A stretch of DNA of 59,351 nucleotides from Janthinobacterium sp. UMAB-56 (lineage in GTDB: Bacteria > Pseudomonadota > Gammaproteobacteria > Burkholderiales > Burkholderiaceae_D). The position numbers and the translations under genes were made by a program. A model generated the notes under the pieces. The model had not been told where the DNA came from and did not search any database. It saw only the letters and a program-made list of their open reading frames with translations. Below are positions 7,093 to 16,311 of this stretch, one piece after another. Each line of letters starts with the position of its first letter. Within the stretch, counting starts at the first letter, position 1. Where the stretch lies: NCBI RefSeq assembly GCF_900095265.1, contig NZ_LT607667.1:1-59351 (forward strand), written 5' to 3'.

Positions 7093-9396
7093 TCATAAGC
7101 GGGCATCTCCTATCAGGTCGGCCACCGCGTCGAGCAAGGTCTCGTCGTGGAAGCTGCCCTTGGTCAGATAATAGTCGGCGCCGGCGGACAGGCCGCGCGC
7201 GCGGTCTTCCGGGCGATCCTTGTACGAGACGATCATCACCGGCAGCTTGTGCAAGTGCAGGTCCTTCTTGATCAGCGCGACCAGTTCGATGCCATCCATG
7301 CGCGGCATGTCCACGTCGGTGATTACCAGGTCGTATTCGCCGCTACGCACCACATTCCAGCCATCGATGCCGTCGATGGCCACATCGACCTCGAAGCCGC
7401 GCGCCAGCAGCAGCTTGCGCTCCATCTCGCGCACCGTCAGCGAATCGTCGACGACCAGGATGCGCTTGGCGCGGCGCTGTTGCGCTTGGCCCGCCTGCGC
7501 CAGCTGGTGCAGGCCGCCCTCGTGCAGCAGCTTGTCGATCGACAGCAGCAAATCGGGCACGTCGAGGATCAGCACCGGCTCGCCGTCGTCCAGCAGGGCG
7601 GCGGCGGAAATGTCACGCATCTTGCCGAAGATCGGGTCGATGGCCTGTACCGCCAGGCTTTGCTCGCCGCGGATGGCGTCGACCACCAGCGCATAGCTTT
7701 GCTTGCCGCGCCCGATCACCACCACAGGCAAATCGTCGGCGCTGCTGGCCGCCTCGCCCAGTTCCAGCACTTGCGCCGCCGACACCAGGCCCAAATGCTC
7801 GCCCTTGAGTTCAAAGAACTGCTTGTTTTCCAGCGTATGGATGGCAGCTTGCGGCACGCGCACCACGCTTTCCACCTTGACGATGGGGATGGCGTAGGCT
7901 TCGCCCTGTACGTCGACCACCAGCGCGCGCACGATCGATTGCGTCAGCGGCAGGGTAATCAGGGCGCGAAAACCCAGGCCCGGCTCCGATTCCAGGCGCA
8001 CCGTGCCGTTTTGCTGGCGTATCGTCTCGTGCACGATATCGAGGCCGACGCCGCGCCCCGACAGTTGATTCGCCGTTGCCTTCAGGCTGAAGGCGGGCAA
8101 GAACAAAAATTCCAGCAGTTCGCCCGGTGACAGGGCGGCGGCCATGGCGGGGCTGGCCATTTTGCGCTCGATGACGGACTGGCGGATTTTCTCCAGGTCG
8201 ACGCCACGCCCGTCATCGCTGATCTCGATGCTCAGCATGCCGGCGCGGTGGCGCGCTTCCATGCGTATCGTGCCCAGCGCTGCCTTGCCCGCGTCGATGC
8301 GCTCATACGGGCCTTCCATGCCATGGTCGATGGCATTGCGCAGCATGTGGTTCAGCGGGCTTTCGATCTTCGCCAGGATATCGCGGTCAACCAGGGTGTC
8401 TTCGCCTTCGATCTCCAGCTGCACTTCCTTGCCCAAACTGCGCGCCAGGTCGCGCACCATGCGCGGGAAAGCGTGGATGCCCTCGCGGAAGGGGCGCATG
8501 CGCAGGGCCAGCACTTCGTCGACCATGCCTTGCGACACGGCCAGCAAGCGCCGTTCATAGGTTTCAATGTCGGCGATGTGTTCGAGCATGAACTGCTTCA
8601 GGGGCTGCGTCTTTTGCAGCGCCAGCAGGGACTTTTCCATCAGGCCCGCGTCGCCCGAGCGGGCAATGGCGACATGCAGCTGCTCGATGGCGGAAAACAG
8701 GCTGCTCTGGTTGCGCTTGAAGCGCTGCAGCGCGCCGATGAACGGGTGCATCTGGTGCGCATTGATGCGCGACTCGCTGGCCAGCGACAGCAGTTTGTCG
8801 AAGTTTTGCGTCGCGGCCTTGGCAGGTGCGCCGGCACGTGGCGCGGACGCTGCTGCCGCCGATTCCACCTCATCGTCCGCCAGGCCGCCGGCACTGGGGG
8901 CTGGCAGCTCGACCGCTTCAGGCGCCAGTGGCGCGGCCGTCGCGGGCGAAGCCAGCGAGGGCAGGGCCGGCAATTCGGGCAGCTCGGCGATGCTGGCGAT
9001 GGCGTTCAGGGTCTGGTCGATCTGCGCTGCATTCGCGGCCAGCCACGCTTCGGCGCCGGCATCGTCCAGGCGCGACAGTTGCACGATCAGGTCGACGCCC
9101 GACAGCAGCACGTCGACACGCTCCGGCGTGAGTTTCAGGCGGCCGTGCTGGGCGGCGACAAAGCTGTCTTCCATGCCGTGCGCCAGTTGCACCACCACCT
9201 GCAGACCGACGATGGCGGCCGCGCCCTTGATCGAGTGCGCCGCGCGCATCATCGCTTCGACGGCGGCCGCGTCGCCCGCATGGCGTTCCATGGCCAGCAA
9301 GCCGTCGGTGAGAATCTGGGTCTGGCTGTCCGCCTCCATGCGGAACAGGTCCAGCATGGAAAAGGCACTCAGGTCGCCGTGCTGGTCCTGGCTCAT
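7093..9396 (-). CDS. wspE: Wsp hybrid histidine kinase WspE (CheA-receiver)
   Basis: WspE is the CheA-type kinase that phosphorylates WspR and WspF. The 767-residue protein has an N-terminal Hpt domain with acceptor H54 (HSIKGAAAIVG), then dimerisation, HATPase (NHMLRNAIDHG N-box, DDGRGVD, GRGVGLDIV) and CheW-like domains, and a C-terminal receiver (acceptor near D694 in VITDVDMPRMDG). The frame is open well upstream, but that part is the shadow of wspD; ATG 9396 overlaps the wspD stop as ATGA, which fixes the start and implies translational coupling. Confidence 0.94.
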   Translation of the reverse strand: MSQDQHGDLSAFSMLDLFRMEADSQTQILTDGLLAMERHAGDAAAVEAMMRAAHSIKGAAAIVGLQVVVQLAHGMEDSFVAAQHGRLKLTPERVDVLLSGVDLIVQLSRLDDAGAEAWLAANAAQIDQTLNAIASIAELPELPALPSLASPATAAPLAPEAVELPAPSAGGLADDEVESAAAASAPRAGAPAKAATQNFDKLLSLASESRINAHQMHPFIGALQRFKRNQSSLFSAIEQLHVAIARSGDAGLMEKSLLALQKTQPLKQFMLEHIADIETYERRLLAVSQGMVDEVLALRMRPFREGIHAFPRMVRDLARSLGKEVQLEIEGEDTLVDRDILAKIESPLNHMLRNAIDHGMEGPYERIDAGKAALGTIRMEARHRAGMLSIEISDDGRGVDLEKIRQSVIERKMASPAMAAALSPGELLEFLFLPAFSLKATANQLSGRGVGLDIVHETIRQQNGTVRLESEPGLGFRALITLPLTQSIVRALVVDVQGEAYAIPIVKVESVVRVPQAAIHTLENKQFFELKGEHLGLVSAAQVLELGEAASSADDLPVVVIGRGKQSYALVVDAIRGEQSLAVQAIDPIFGKMRDISAAALLDDGEPVLILDVPDLLLSIDKLLHEGGLHQLAQAGQAQQRRAKRILVVDDSLTVREMERKLLLARGFEVDVAIDGIDGWNVVRSGEYDLVITDVDMPRMDGIELVALIKKDLHLHKLPVMIVSYKDRPEDRARGLSAGADYYLTKGSFHDETLLDAVADLIGDARL

Positions 9397-10079
9397 CGTA
9401 ATAGTCTCGCAAGTTGAAAGCCGATCAGCGCCGTGTCCAGGCAGCCGATGCGCATGTCGCCCTCGGTGATGACGCCCGACAGAAAGCGCAACAGGCCCTT
9501 GTTGATGGTGGCCGCCGGCGCTTGCACGGTGCTTGAGGCATAGCGCACGATGCCATGCAGGTCGGCCACGGGCAGGGCGTAGGCCTGCTCTTCCCAGCGC
9601 ATCAGCAGCAGGCGCGCAAAGGTGTGGCGGCCGCGAGCCGCTGGCGCGTCCTGTTCGTCGATGCCCAGCAAACTGGCCAGCGACATGCACGGATACAGCT
9701 TGCCGCCGATATTGACGATGCCTGCCAGGCCGCGCCCGCTGCGGTGCGGCAGCACGTGCGGCTTGGCCTGCGGCGCCACGGAGTCGAACACGCGCGTGGG
9801 CAGCGCCAGCCATTCGCGGCCGATGCGAAACACCAGCGCCGAGTTGTCGCGCACTTCGCCACCCGCATCGATCTGGCGGAAGTGGCTGGCCCAGTCGCGC
9901 TGGTAGTGTTCGTCCACGGGACGCTGCAGGTTGCGCTGGGCGGCGCCCGCATACACGTCGCAGTTACGGCAATGTACGTTGGCTGGCAGCTTGGGGCAGC
10001 TCTGGTCGCCGACCACGCCGATATGGTTCCAGCAGTCGTCGATGGTGGCGGGGGACTCGGTGGCGATGAGGTTTGTCAT
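9393..10079 (-). CDS. wspD: Wsp CheW-like adaptor WspD
   Basis: A 228-residue CheW-domain scaffold that should link WspE to the receptor. The CheW fold occupies roughly residues 75-225 (ALVFRIGREWLALP to the C-terminus). The N-terminal ~60 residues carry four cysteines (C16, C28, C37, C40) in a CPKLPANVHCRNC arrangement that could hold a metal ion; I recall similar cysteines in other WspD proteins but cannot check that here. It has a 4-base overlap with wspE and a 9-base gap after wspC. Confidence 0.9.
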   Translation of the reverse strand: MTNLIATESPATIDDCWNHIGVVGDQSCPKLPANVHCRNCDVYAGAAQRNLQRPVDEHYQRDWASHFRQIDAGGEVRDNSALVFRIGREWLALPTRVFDSVAPQAKPHVLPHRSGRGLAGIVNIGGKLYPCMSLASLLGIDEQDAPAARGRHTFARLLLMRWEEQAYALPVADLHGIVRYASSTVQAPAATINKGLLRFLSGVITEGDMRIGCLDTALIGFQLARLLR

Positions 10080-10088
10080 GCGTACCCC

Positions 10089-11345
10089 TTAGTTGGATGC
10101 CTGGAGGCGCTGGTAGATGCGCGCCGCGCGCGCCTTCAGGGTGGCGGCGGCCGTATGGTTGCCATTGCGTTCGGCCAGCAGGGACAGGTGGCACAGCGCT
10201 TCGTAATGGTCCGGCTGCAGGTAGATGCAGCGACGCCAGTAATCATCGGCCAGGTCCATCTTGCCGGCCAGTTCATTGATGATGCCCAGCATGAAATACG
10301 CTTCCGCCGCCTCGGGTACTCTGGCCAGGTGGGCGTGGCATTTTTCACCGGCTTCGCGCAACTGGCCACGGTCGGCCAGCAGGCGTGCCTCGGCCAGCAA
10401 ATCGGCTTGCACGGCCGGCGCGGGCGATGGCAGGGACATGGGGCGCGTGCGCAAGGCCACCGGCGCGACGGGCGTTGCGGAAGAGGGGGCCGCCACAGCA
10501 GCGCGTCTCGGCGCGGGCGGCACGCTGCGCAAGGTGCGCAAGGCCGGCAGCGGCGCCACCTGCACAGCACTGGCCGGCGCCAGCATTTCCTTTTTCAGGG
10601 CGAAGGCCTGGCGTAACTGCAGCGACGCGTAGCCGTTCTGGCAGAACGATGGCACTTCCGCATAGCCGGCCAGCAGCATGCCGTCGTCGGCCAGCAGGGC
10701 GGACAGGTTGTGGATGGCGGCGCGCGTGGTCGGCTTGTCGAAGTAGATCAGCAGGTTGCGGCAAAAGATGACGTCGTAATGGCGGCTGTAGGTAGCGGTG
10801 TCGAACTGCAGTAAATTGCCCTGCCTGAAGGTCACCTGTTCGCGCAAGGAGTCGATGATGCGGTAGGCGTCGTCGGCGACGTGCGTGAAATAGCGTTCGC
10901 GGAAGCCCACGTCCTGCGCGCGGAAGGCGTTGCGCCCATACACGCCGGCCTGCGCGCGCTCGATGCAGCCGGGGCTCAGGTCATACGCGTCGATGCTGAA
11001 CGCCTGTTTTGGCACGCCGCCGTCACGCAGCGCCATGGCCATCGAGTACGGTTCCTCGCCCCCCGCGCACGGGATCGACAGGATGCGCGTGGCGCGTCCC
11101 CGCGCCCAGCGCTCCTGCACCAGTTCGACGGTGGCGTAGAACGCCTGCGGGTCGCGGAACAGCCACGATTCCGGCACCACCACCAGTTCGATCAGCTGCG
11201 TCATTTCGGCCGGCGTCAGCGCCTGCAGGTAGGCGGCACTATCGGTAAAACCCGTCTGCTCCATGCGCTGCCCGACGGCTCGTTCGGCCACGGATTTGGA
11301 GACGGACAGGCCGGTCGCGCGGCGCAGCAGGGCTTGCGCCGTCAT
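10089..11345 (-). CDS. wspC: Wsp methyltransferase WspC (CheR with TPR tail)
   Basis: WspC methylates WspA with S-adenosylmethionine, opposing WspF. The 418-residue protein has a CheR domain (~1-265) with the SAM-binding ILSIPCAGGEEPYS motif and the VIFCRNLLIYF motif, then an Ala/Pro-rich linker (~275-320) and a C-terminal TPR-like segment (AEAYFMLGIINELAG, HYEALCHLSLLAER), the architecture typical of WspC. It is coupled to wspB by a 4-base ATGA overlap. Confidence 0.93.
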   Translation of the reverse strand: MTAQALLRRATGLSVSKSVAERAVGQRMEQTGFTDSAAYLQALTPAEMTQLIELVVVPESWLFRDPQAFYATVELVQERWARGRATRILSIPCAGGEEPYSMAMALRDGGVPKQAFSIDAYDLSPGCIERAQAGVYGRNAFRAQDVGFRERYFTHVADDAYRIIDSLREQVTFRQGNLLQFDTATYSRHYDVIFCRNLLIYFDKPTTRAAIHNLSALLADDGMLLAGYAEVPSFCQNGYASLQLRQAFALKKEMLAPASAVQVAPLPALRTLRSVPPAPRRAAVAAPSSATPVAPVALRTRPMSLPSPAPAVQADLLAEARLLADRGQLREAGEKCHAHLARVPEAAEAYFMLGIINELAGKMDLADDYWRRCIYLQPDHYEALCHLSLLAERNGNHTAAATLKARAARIYQRLQASN

Positions 11346-11797
11346 GTCGCGCTCGCGTCTTGAAACAGCAGCGCGCGCACGTCCGGCGTCAGCAGGTGCT
11401 CGAGTTCGACCAGTTGCACGATGCCGTCGGCGTCGCTGGCCACCTGGCCCAGGAAGGACGCCGTCGCCACGCCACTGTCTTCAAGCCGCAGCGGGTCGAT
11501 GTCGGCGATGCCGCGCACCTGCGAGGCCAGCAAGCCCAGCGCATGCGTGGCGCCGCCAGGCGCGCGATAGTCGACGATGATGATGCGCGTGTCGTACTGC
11601 GCGGCGGCGGCCGGCAGCCCCGCCAGGCGCGACAGGTCGATCACGGGCACGTGCGCGCCGTGCAGGTCCATCAGGCCGGCCACATAGTCTGGCGTGAGCG
11701 GCAATTGCTTCAGTTCCAGCAGCGGCAGCACGCGCACGATGCCGGCCAGGGGCAGGCCATAGCGATCGCGTCCGATGTGAAAGAGCAGCACTTTCAT
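11342..11797 (-). CDS. wspB: Wsp CheW-like adaptor WspB
   Basis: A 151-residue single-domain CheW protein (MKVLLFHIGRDRYGLPL to the C-terminus). It should be the first adaptor between WspA and WspE. The frame continues upstream into wspA, but ATG 11797 gives the canonical CheW N-terminus and lies a few bases after the wspA stop. Its end overlaps wspC by 4 bases. Confidence 0.92.
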   Translation of the reverse strand: MKVLLFHIGRDRYGLPLAGIVRVLPLLELKQLPLTPDYVAGLMDLHGAHVPVIDLSRLAGLPAAAAQYDTRIIIVDYRAPGGATHALGLLASQVRGIADIDPLRLEDSGVATASFLGQVASDADGIVQLVELEHLLTPDVRALLFQDASAT

Positions 11798-11801
11798 GGG
11801 A

Positions 11802-13613
11802 TCAGATATTGACGGCGAAAGTCGAGACGCTGGACTGCAGGTCGCCCGCCGCATATTGCAGCTGGTGCACCGCTTCGCTGGTGGCTTTCAAGGATTCCAC
11901 CGTCTGCTGCGTGGCATCGTTGAGCTGCATCATGGTGTCGGAAATCTGCGAAGCGCCGATGGCCTGCGACTGCATGCCCTGCAGTACGGCGTCAAATTGC
12001 GGCGTGAGCTTTTGTACCTGGTCCATCACGGACGACAGTTGCTCGGCCACTTGCCGCACTTCGCCCACGCTGCGGCGAATTTCTTCCGAGAATTTATCCA
12101 TGCCCATCACGCTGGCCGAGACGGCCGACTGCATTTCCTTGAGCATTTGCTCGATATCCCAGGTGGAGACCGAGGTCTGGTCGGCCAGGCGGCGGATTTC
12201 CGTCGCCACCACGGAGAAGCCGCGGCCCGCCTCGCCCGCTTTTTCCGCCTCGATGGCGGCGTTCAGCGAGAGGATATTGGTCTGGTCGGCCACCTTCGTG
12301 ATGGTGATCAATACGCTATTGATATTGCTGGCCTTCTCCGACAGGGCCGCCAGCTTGGCGTTGATGGAATCGGTGGCAGAGACCATGTGCTGCATGGTCG
12401 AATCCATGCGCTTGAGGTTGTTTTGCGCTTCGGCCGTGGCATTTGTCGTGTAGTCGGCCACGGCGGTGGCGTCTTCCATGGTTTTGAGCAATTGGCTCGT
12501 GTTGGCGGAGATTTCCTTGGTGGTGCTGAGAATTTCCACGCTGGTTTGCGCCTGCTCGATGCCCGTGGCTTCCTGCTGGCGCGCCGAGGCGGCAATTTCC
12601 GTGGCGGACGTGGTCACCTGGATGCCGGCCTTTTGCACATTGTTGAGCAGGCTGCGCAGGTTTTCGAACATCTTCGCCAGGCCATTGCCGAGCTGACCGA
12701 TGGCATCGCTGCCCGTGATGCTGACCTTGCCCGTCAGGTCGCCCGAGGCCGCCTTAGACACCACTTCCAGCAAGGAATCGACCTTGGCGCGCAAGGTGTT
12801 GGTGGCCGCCATCTGGCTGGACTGGTTGTCTTCGATGGTTTGCGCCATGCGGTTGAATTCTTGCGTCACTTTGCCCAGTTCGTCGCGCGACAAGATGGTA
12901 GCGCGCGCACCCTGTTCGCCGCCGGCGATGCGACCGACGACGTCCGTCAGGTTGTTCAGCGGGGCGAGGATGGCTTTGCCGAGTAAGATGGAAATCGCCA
13001 GCGCCAGCACGACGCACAATGCACCACCCAGAGCCAGGGTCAGCAGCATGATTTCCTGTAACTTGGCCGACGTCGCCGTGCGCTCCGTCAACAGCTTCGT
13101 TTCCACTTCCGCCACTTCGTCGAGCATCTTGTTGGCCTGGGCGACGGCAGGGTAGCCGCCAGCATGCATGGTATGCGCGATCGTTTCCGTTGCGCCGGGG
13201 GCGTTGCCCAGCGCGCGGCGCTTGGCGATCAGCGGGGTGATCCAGTCCTTGACCCAGTTCGTCGTCAGGGTTTCGATCTTCCTGAAGCGCTCTACCTGTT
13301 GCGCGTTGTCCTTGGTCAAGGCAATGGCGTTTTGCAGATGCAGGCTTAGCAGCTCCTTTTCATCGCTGTCCGGGGTCAGCGACACTTCGTTGCCGGTCAA
13401 GACATAGCCGCGCACTTCCACCTGAATTTGCAGGATGGCGTTGTGGATCTTGTCGATCTCTAGCAGCACTTCCGTCGTATGCCGGTCTAGACGATTGGCG
13501 TCGGACAGGCGCGAAAAATTATTGTAGGCGATGCCCAGCAGTATCAAAATAATCGCCACGATGGAGCCGAAGCCCAGGTACAGTTTATTCTTGATACTCA
13601 GGTCTTTGAACAT
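11802..13613 (-). CDS. wspA: Wsp methyl-accepting chemoreceptor WspA
   Basis: WspA is the membrane receptor that starts the surface-sensing pathway. The 603-residue protein has TM1 (~12-31), a periplasmic helical domain (~33-188) with the CHASE3-like VRGYVLTGNE motif, TM2 (~189-211), HAMP (~212-265), and a long cytoplasmic signalling domain with the receptor tip EAGRGFSVVATEIRRLADQ near residue 460. ATG 13613 is preceded by a GGAGCC ribosome binding site; the longer reading frame has no membrane-protein-like N-terminus. It is the first gene of wspABCDEFR, separated from argG by a strong terminator, so its own promoter should lie at 13614-13740. Confidence 0.93.
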   Translation of the reverse strand: MFKDLSIKNKLYLGFGSIVAIILILLGIAYNNFSRLSDANRLDRHTTEVLLEIDKIHNAILQIQVEVRGYVLTGNEVSLTPDSDEKELLSLHLQNAIALTKDNAQQVERFRKIETLTTNWVKDWITPLIAKRRALGNAPGATETIAHTMHAGGYPAVAQANKMLDEVAEVETKLLTERTATSAKLQEIMLLTLALGGALCVVLALAISILLGKAILAPLNNLTDVVGRIAGGEQGARATILSRDELGKVTQEFNRMAQTIEDNQSSQMAATNTLRAKVDSLLEVVSKAASGDLTGKVSITGSDAIGQLGNGLAKMFENLRSLLNNVQKAGIQVTTSATEIAASARQQEATGIEQAQTSVEILSTTKEISANTSQLLKTMEDATAVADYTTNATAEAQNNLKRMDSTMQHMVSATDSINAKLAALSEKASNINSVLITITKVADQTNILSLNAAIEAEKAGEAGRGFSVVATEIRRLADQTSVSTWDIEQMLKEMQSAVSASVMGMDKFSEEIRRSVGEVRQVAEQLSSVMDQVQKLTPQFDAVLQGMQSQAIGASQISDTMMQLNDATQQTVESLKATSEAVHQLQYAAGDLQSSVSTFAVNI

Positions 13614-13739
13614 GGTGGCTCCGGAAGCGGGAAGTTTTCGACTAAATTGCACTGTAGCATTTTGCCATGCGTACAGCAAAATGGGGACAATCTGCGGCTG
13701 CAGCGGGGCGTAAATTGCGGCCGAGTACGCCCGAGATGC

Positions 13740-13768
13740 AAAAAAGCCGCCCGTGGGCGGCTTTTGGC
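13740..13768 (-). terminator. Terminator after argG
   Basis: AAAAGCCGCCC and GGGCGGCTTTT form a near-perfect stem with a 2-base loop; on the minus strand the T run follows. It insulates the wsp operon from argFG transcription. Confidence 0.85.
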
Positions 13769-13800
13769 GGGCGCGGCAGGCGGTGCCTCCCGGCAACAGC

Positions 13801-15036
13801 TTACTTCTGGCCGCGCTTTTCGCGGGCGATGGCGGCGATGCGCATGCGCAAGGCGTTCAGCTTGATGAAGCCGCCGGCGTCGGCCTGGTTGTAGGCGCCG
13901 CCGTCTTCGTCGAAGGTGGCGATGTTCATGTCGAACAGCGAGTCCGTCTTCGAATCGCGCGAGACGACGATGACATTGCCCTTGTACAGCTTGATGCGTA
14001 CCCAGCCGTTCACGGTTTCTTGCGTGTGGTCGATCAGGGTTTGCAGGGCAACGCGCTCGGGCGCCCACCAGTAGCCGTTGTAGATCATCGACGCGTAGCG
14101 CGGCATCAAATCATCTTTCAGGTGGGCCACTTCGCGGTCCAGGGTGATCGATTCGATGGCGCGGTGGGCCTTGAGCATGATGGTGCCGCCCGGGGTTTCA
14201 TAGCAGCCGCGCGATTTCATGCCGACGTAGCGGTTTTCCACCAGGTCCAGGCGTCCCACGCCATGCTTGCCGCCAACTTTGTTCAGTTCGGCCAGCACGG
14301 TGGCGGGCGACATGCGCACGCCGTTGATGGCGACGATGTCACCTTTTTCGTATTCGATGTCCAGATATTCTGCTTCGTCCGGCGCCTTTTCAGGGCTGAC
14401 GGTCCAGCGCCACATGCTTTCTTCCGCTTCGGCGCTCGGGTTTTCCAGGTGGCGGCCTTCAAAGCTGATGTGCAGCAAGTTGGCATCCATCGAGTACGGC
14501 GCGCCGCCGTTCTTGTGCTTCATGTCGATTTCGATGCCGGCATCTTCCGCGTACTTCAGCAGTTTTTCGCGCGACAGCAGATCCCACTCGCGCCACGGGG
14601 CGATGATTTTCACGCCAGGCTTCAGGGCGTAGGCGCCCAGTTCGAAACGCACCTGGTCGTTGCCCTTGCCGGTCGCGCCGTGCGAGATGGCGTCGGCGCC
14701 CGTGGCGTTGGCGATTTCGATCAGGCGCTTGGCGATCAAAGGACGGGCGATCGAGGTGCCCAGCAGGTATTCGCCTTCATACACGGTATTGGCGCGGAAC
14801 ATCGGGAAGACGAAATCGCGCACGAATTCTTCGCGCACGTCTTCGATATGGATGTTTTCCGGCTTGATGCCGAACTTGATGGCCTTGGCGCGCGCCGGTT
14901 CCAGTTCTTCGCCCTGGCCCAGGTCGGCCGTGAAGGTGACGATTTCGCACTGGTAGTTATCTTGCAGCCATTTCAGGATGACGGAGGTATCGAGTCCGCC
15001 GGAATAGGCCAGGACTACTTTTTTAATGTCGCTCAT
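13801..15036 (-). CDS. argG: Argininosuccinate synthase
   Basis: ArgG joins citrulline and aspartate with ATP to give argininosuccinate, the penultimate step of arginine synthesis. The 411-residue protein starts with the ATP-pyrophosphatase P-loop [10 protein letters not shown] and contains the family segments [11 protein letters not shown] and [13 protein letters not shown]. Its length is normal for the class. It lies 69 bases downstream of argF on the same strand, consistent with an argFG operon ending at the terminator at 13740. Confidence 0.97.
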   Translation of the reverse strand: MSDIKKVVLAYSGGLDTSVILKWLQDNYQCEIVTFTADLGQGEELEPARAKAIKFGIKPENIHIEDVREEFVRDFVFPMFRANTVYEGEYLLGTSIARPLIAKRLIEIANATGADAISHGATGKGNDQVRFELGAYALKPGVKIIAPWREWDLLSREKLLKYAEDAGIEIDMKHKNGGAPYSMDANLLHISFEGRHLENPSAEAEESMWRWTVSPEKAPDEAEYLDIEYEKGDIVAINGVRMSPATVLAELNKVGGKHGVGRLDLVENRYVGMKSRGCYETPGGTIMLKAHRAIESITLDREVAHLKDDLMPRYASMIYNGYWWAPERVALQTLIDHTQETVNGWVRIKLYKGNVIVVSRDSKTDSLFDMNIATFDEDGGAYNQADAGGFIKLNALRMRIAAIAREKRGQK

Positions 15037-15105
15037 ATTGCTTCCAGTTGTCGTTGTCGATGTATGTGTTGCGATGCTGCCGGGAGTTCTGCAGTTCCAG
15101 GCGAA

Positions 15106-16026
15106 TTATTGGATTTTACCGAGTAACAGGTATTCAATCAGCGCTTTTTGCACGTGCAAACGGTTTTCCGCTTCGTCCCACACCACCGATTGCGGGCCGT
15201 CGATCACTTCGGCGGCTACTTCCTCGCCACGGTGGGCGGGCAGGCAGTGCATGAACAGGGCGTCGGGCGCGGCGCGGGCCATCTTCGCGCCATCGACGAT
15301 CCAGCCGTCGAAAGCGGCAATGCGGGCCGCGTTTTCCGCTTCGTAGCCCATGCTGGTCCACACATCCGTGTTGACCAGGTGCGCGCCTTCGCAGGCGTCG
15401 GAGGGATGGGCGAAGAAAGTGTAGCGTTCGGTCTTGACTTGCGACAGGTCGATGTCATAGCCCTTGGGCGTCGATACATTGACGTGGAAGCCGAACACTT
15501 CGGCCGCCTGCAGCCACGAGTACAGCATGTTGTTGGCGTCGCCGATCCAGGCGACGACCTTGCCGGCGATCGAGCCGCGATGTTCGATATAGGTGAAGAT
15601 GTCGGCAAAGACCTGGCAAGGGTGATGTTCATTGGTCAGTCCATTGATCACCGGCACGCGCGAATTGGCGGCGAAACGCTCGATGATTTCCTGGCCGAAC
15701 GTACGCACCATGATGATGTCGCACATGCGCGACATGACCTGGCCCGCGTCTTCTACCGGCTCGCCGCGGCCCAGTTGGGAATCGCGCGTGTTCAGGTAGA
15801 TGGCGGCGCCGCCCAGCTGGTGCATGCCTGCCTCGAACGACAAGCGGGTGCGGGTCGAGTTCTTTTCAAAGACCATCACCAGGGTGCGGTCGATCAGTGG
15901 ATGGTAGATTTCGTAGTTCTTGAACTTGCGCTTGATCAGATGGGCGCGTTCGATCACATATTCGTACTCTTCCAACGTGAAATCGGAGAACTGGAGGTAG
16001 TGCTTGATCGGTTTTTTTGTCGACAT
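15106..16026 (-). CDS. argF: Ornithine carbamoyltransferase
   Basis: ArgF makes citrulline from ornithine and carbamoyl phosphate. The 306-residue protein has the carbamoyl-phosphate motif STRTRLSFE, the GLTNEHHPCQ segment and the ornithine-binding HCLPAHRGEE motif. I chose ATG 16026 (MSTKKPIKHY); a GTG three codons upstream is also possible but has no better ribosome binding site. No regulatory dyad was recognised in the upstream ~200 bases. It forms an operon with argG, so citrulline formation and use are linked. Confidence 0.96.
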   Translation of the reverse strand: MSTKKPIKHYLQFSDFTLEEYEYVIERAHLIKRKFKNYEIYHPLIDRTLVMVFEKNSTRTRLSFEAGMHQLGGAAIYLNTRDSQLGRGEPVEDAGQVMSRMCDIIMVRTFGQEIIERFAANSRVPVINGLTNEHHPCQVFADIFTYIEHRGSIAGKVVAWIGDANNMLYSWLQAAEVFGFHVNVSTPKGYDIDLSQVKTERYTFFAHPSDACEGAHLVNTDVWTSMGYEAENAARIAAFDGWIVDGAKMARAAPDALFMHCLPAHRGEEVAAEVIDGPQSVVWDEAENRLHVQKALIEYLLLGKIQ

Positions 16027-16260
16027 AATGACCACTTGAAGATGCGCAGGCCGCCGGCGGCGTGCCTTTCCCGCCGGGTTGCATCAGCGTAAAACATCTC
16101 GTGCTGATGACTGCCTCGCCCGGCGCGCTGCTGTGTTGATCGGTGCCAGCGCGACGCCTGTCGCGCGGTACGATGCGGTTTGCCAAGTTGAAAATAATGC
16201 AATGGCAAGTACTTCAGCCGTTCAATTATAAGGGTTTTGCTTTTAGATTGGAAAGACCGT

Positions 16261-16296
16261 CCGGGCGCGTACTTGTATAGGCAAGCCTGCGCCCGG
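16261..16296. repeat. GC-rich inverted repeat between argF and the sensor kinase
   Basis: CCGGGCGC and GCGCCCGG, 20 bases apart, lie just after the stop of the minus-strand sensor kinase. No T run follows on the minus strand, so a terminator role is possible but weakly supported. Confidence 0.4.
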
Positions 16297-16311
16297 GCAA
16301 AGGGCTGTGGA

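Noticed and set aside
7147..9417. Long plus-strand frames antisense to wspE
   Set aside because: His/Gln/Arg-rich translations without domains; wspE on the minus strand has complete kinase motifs.
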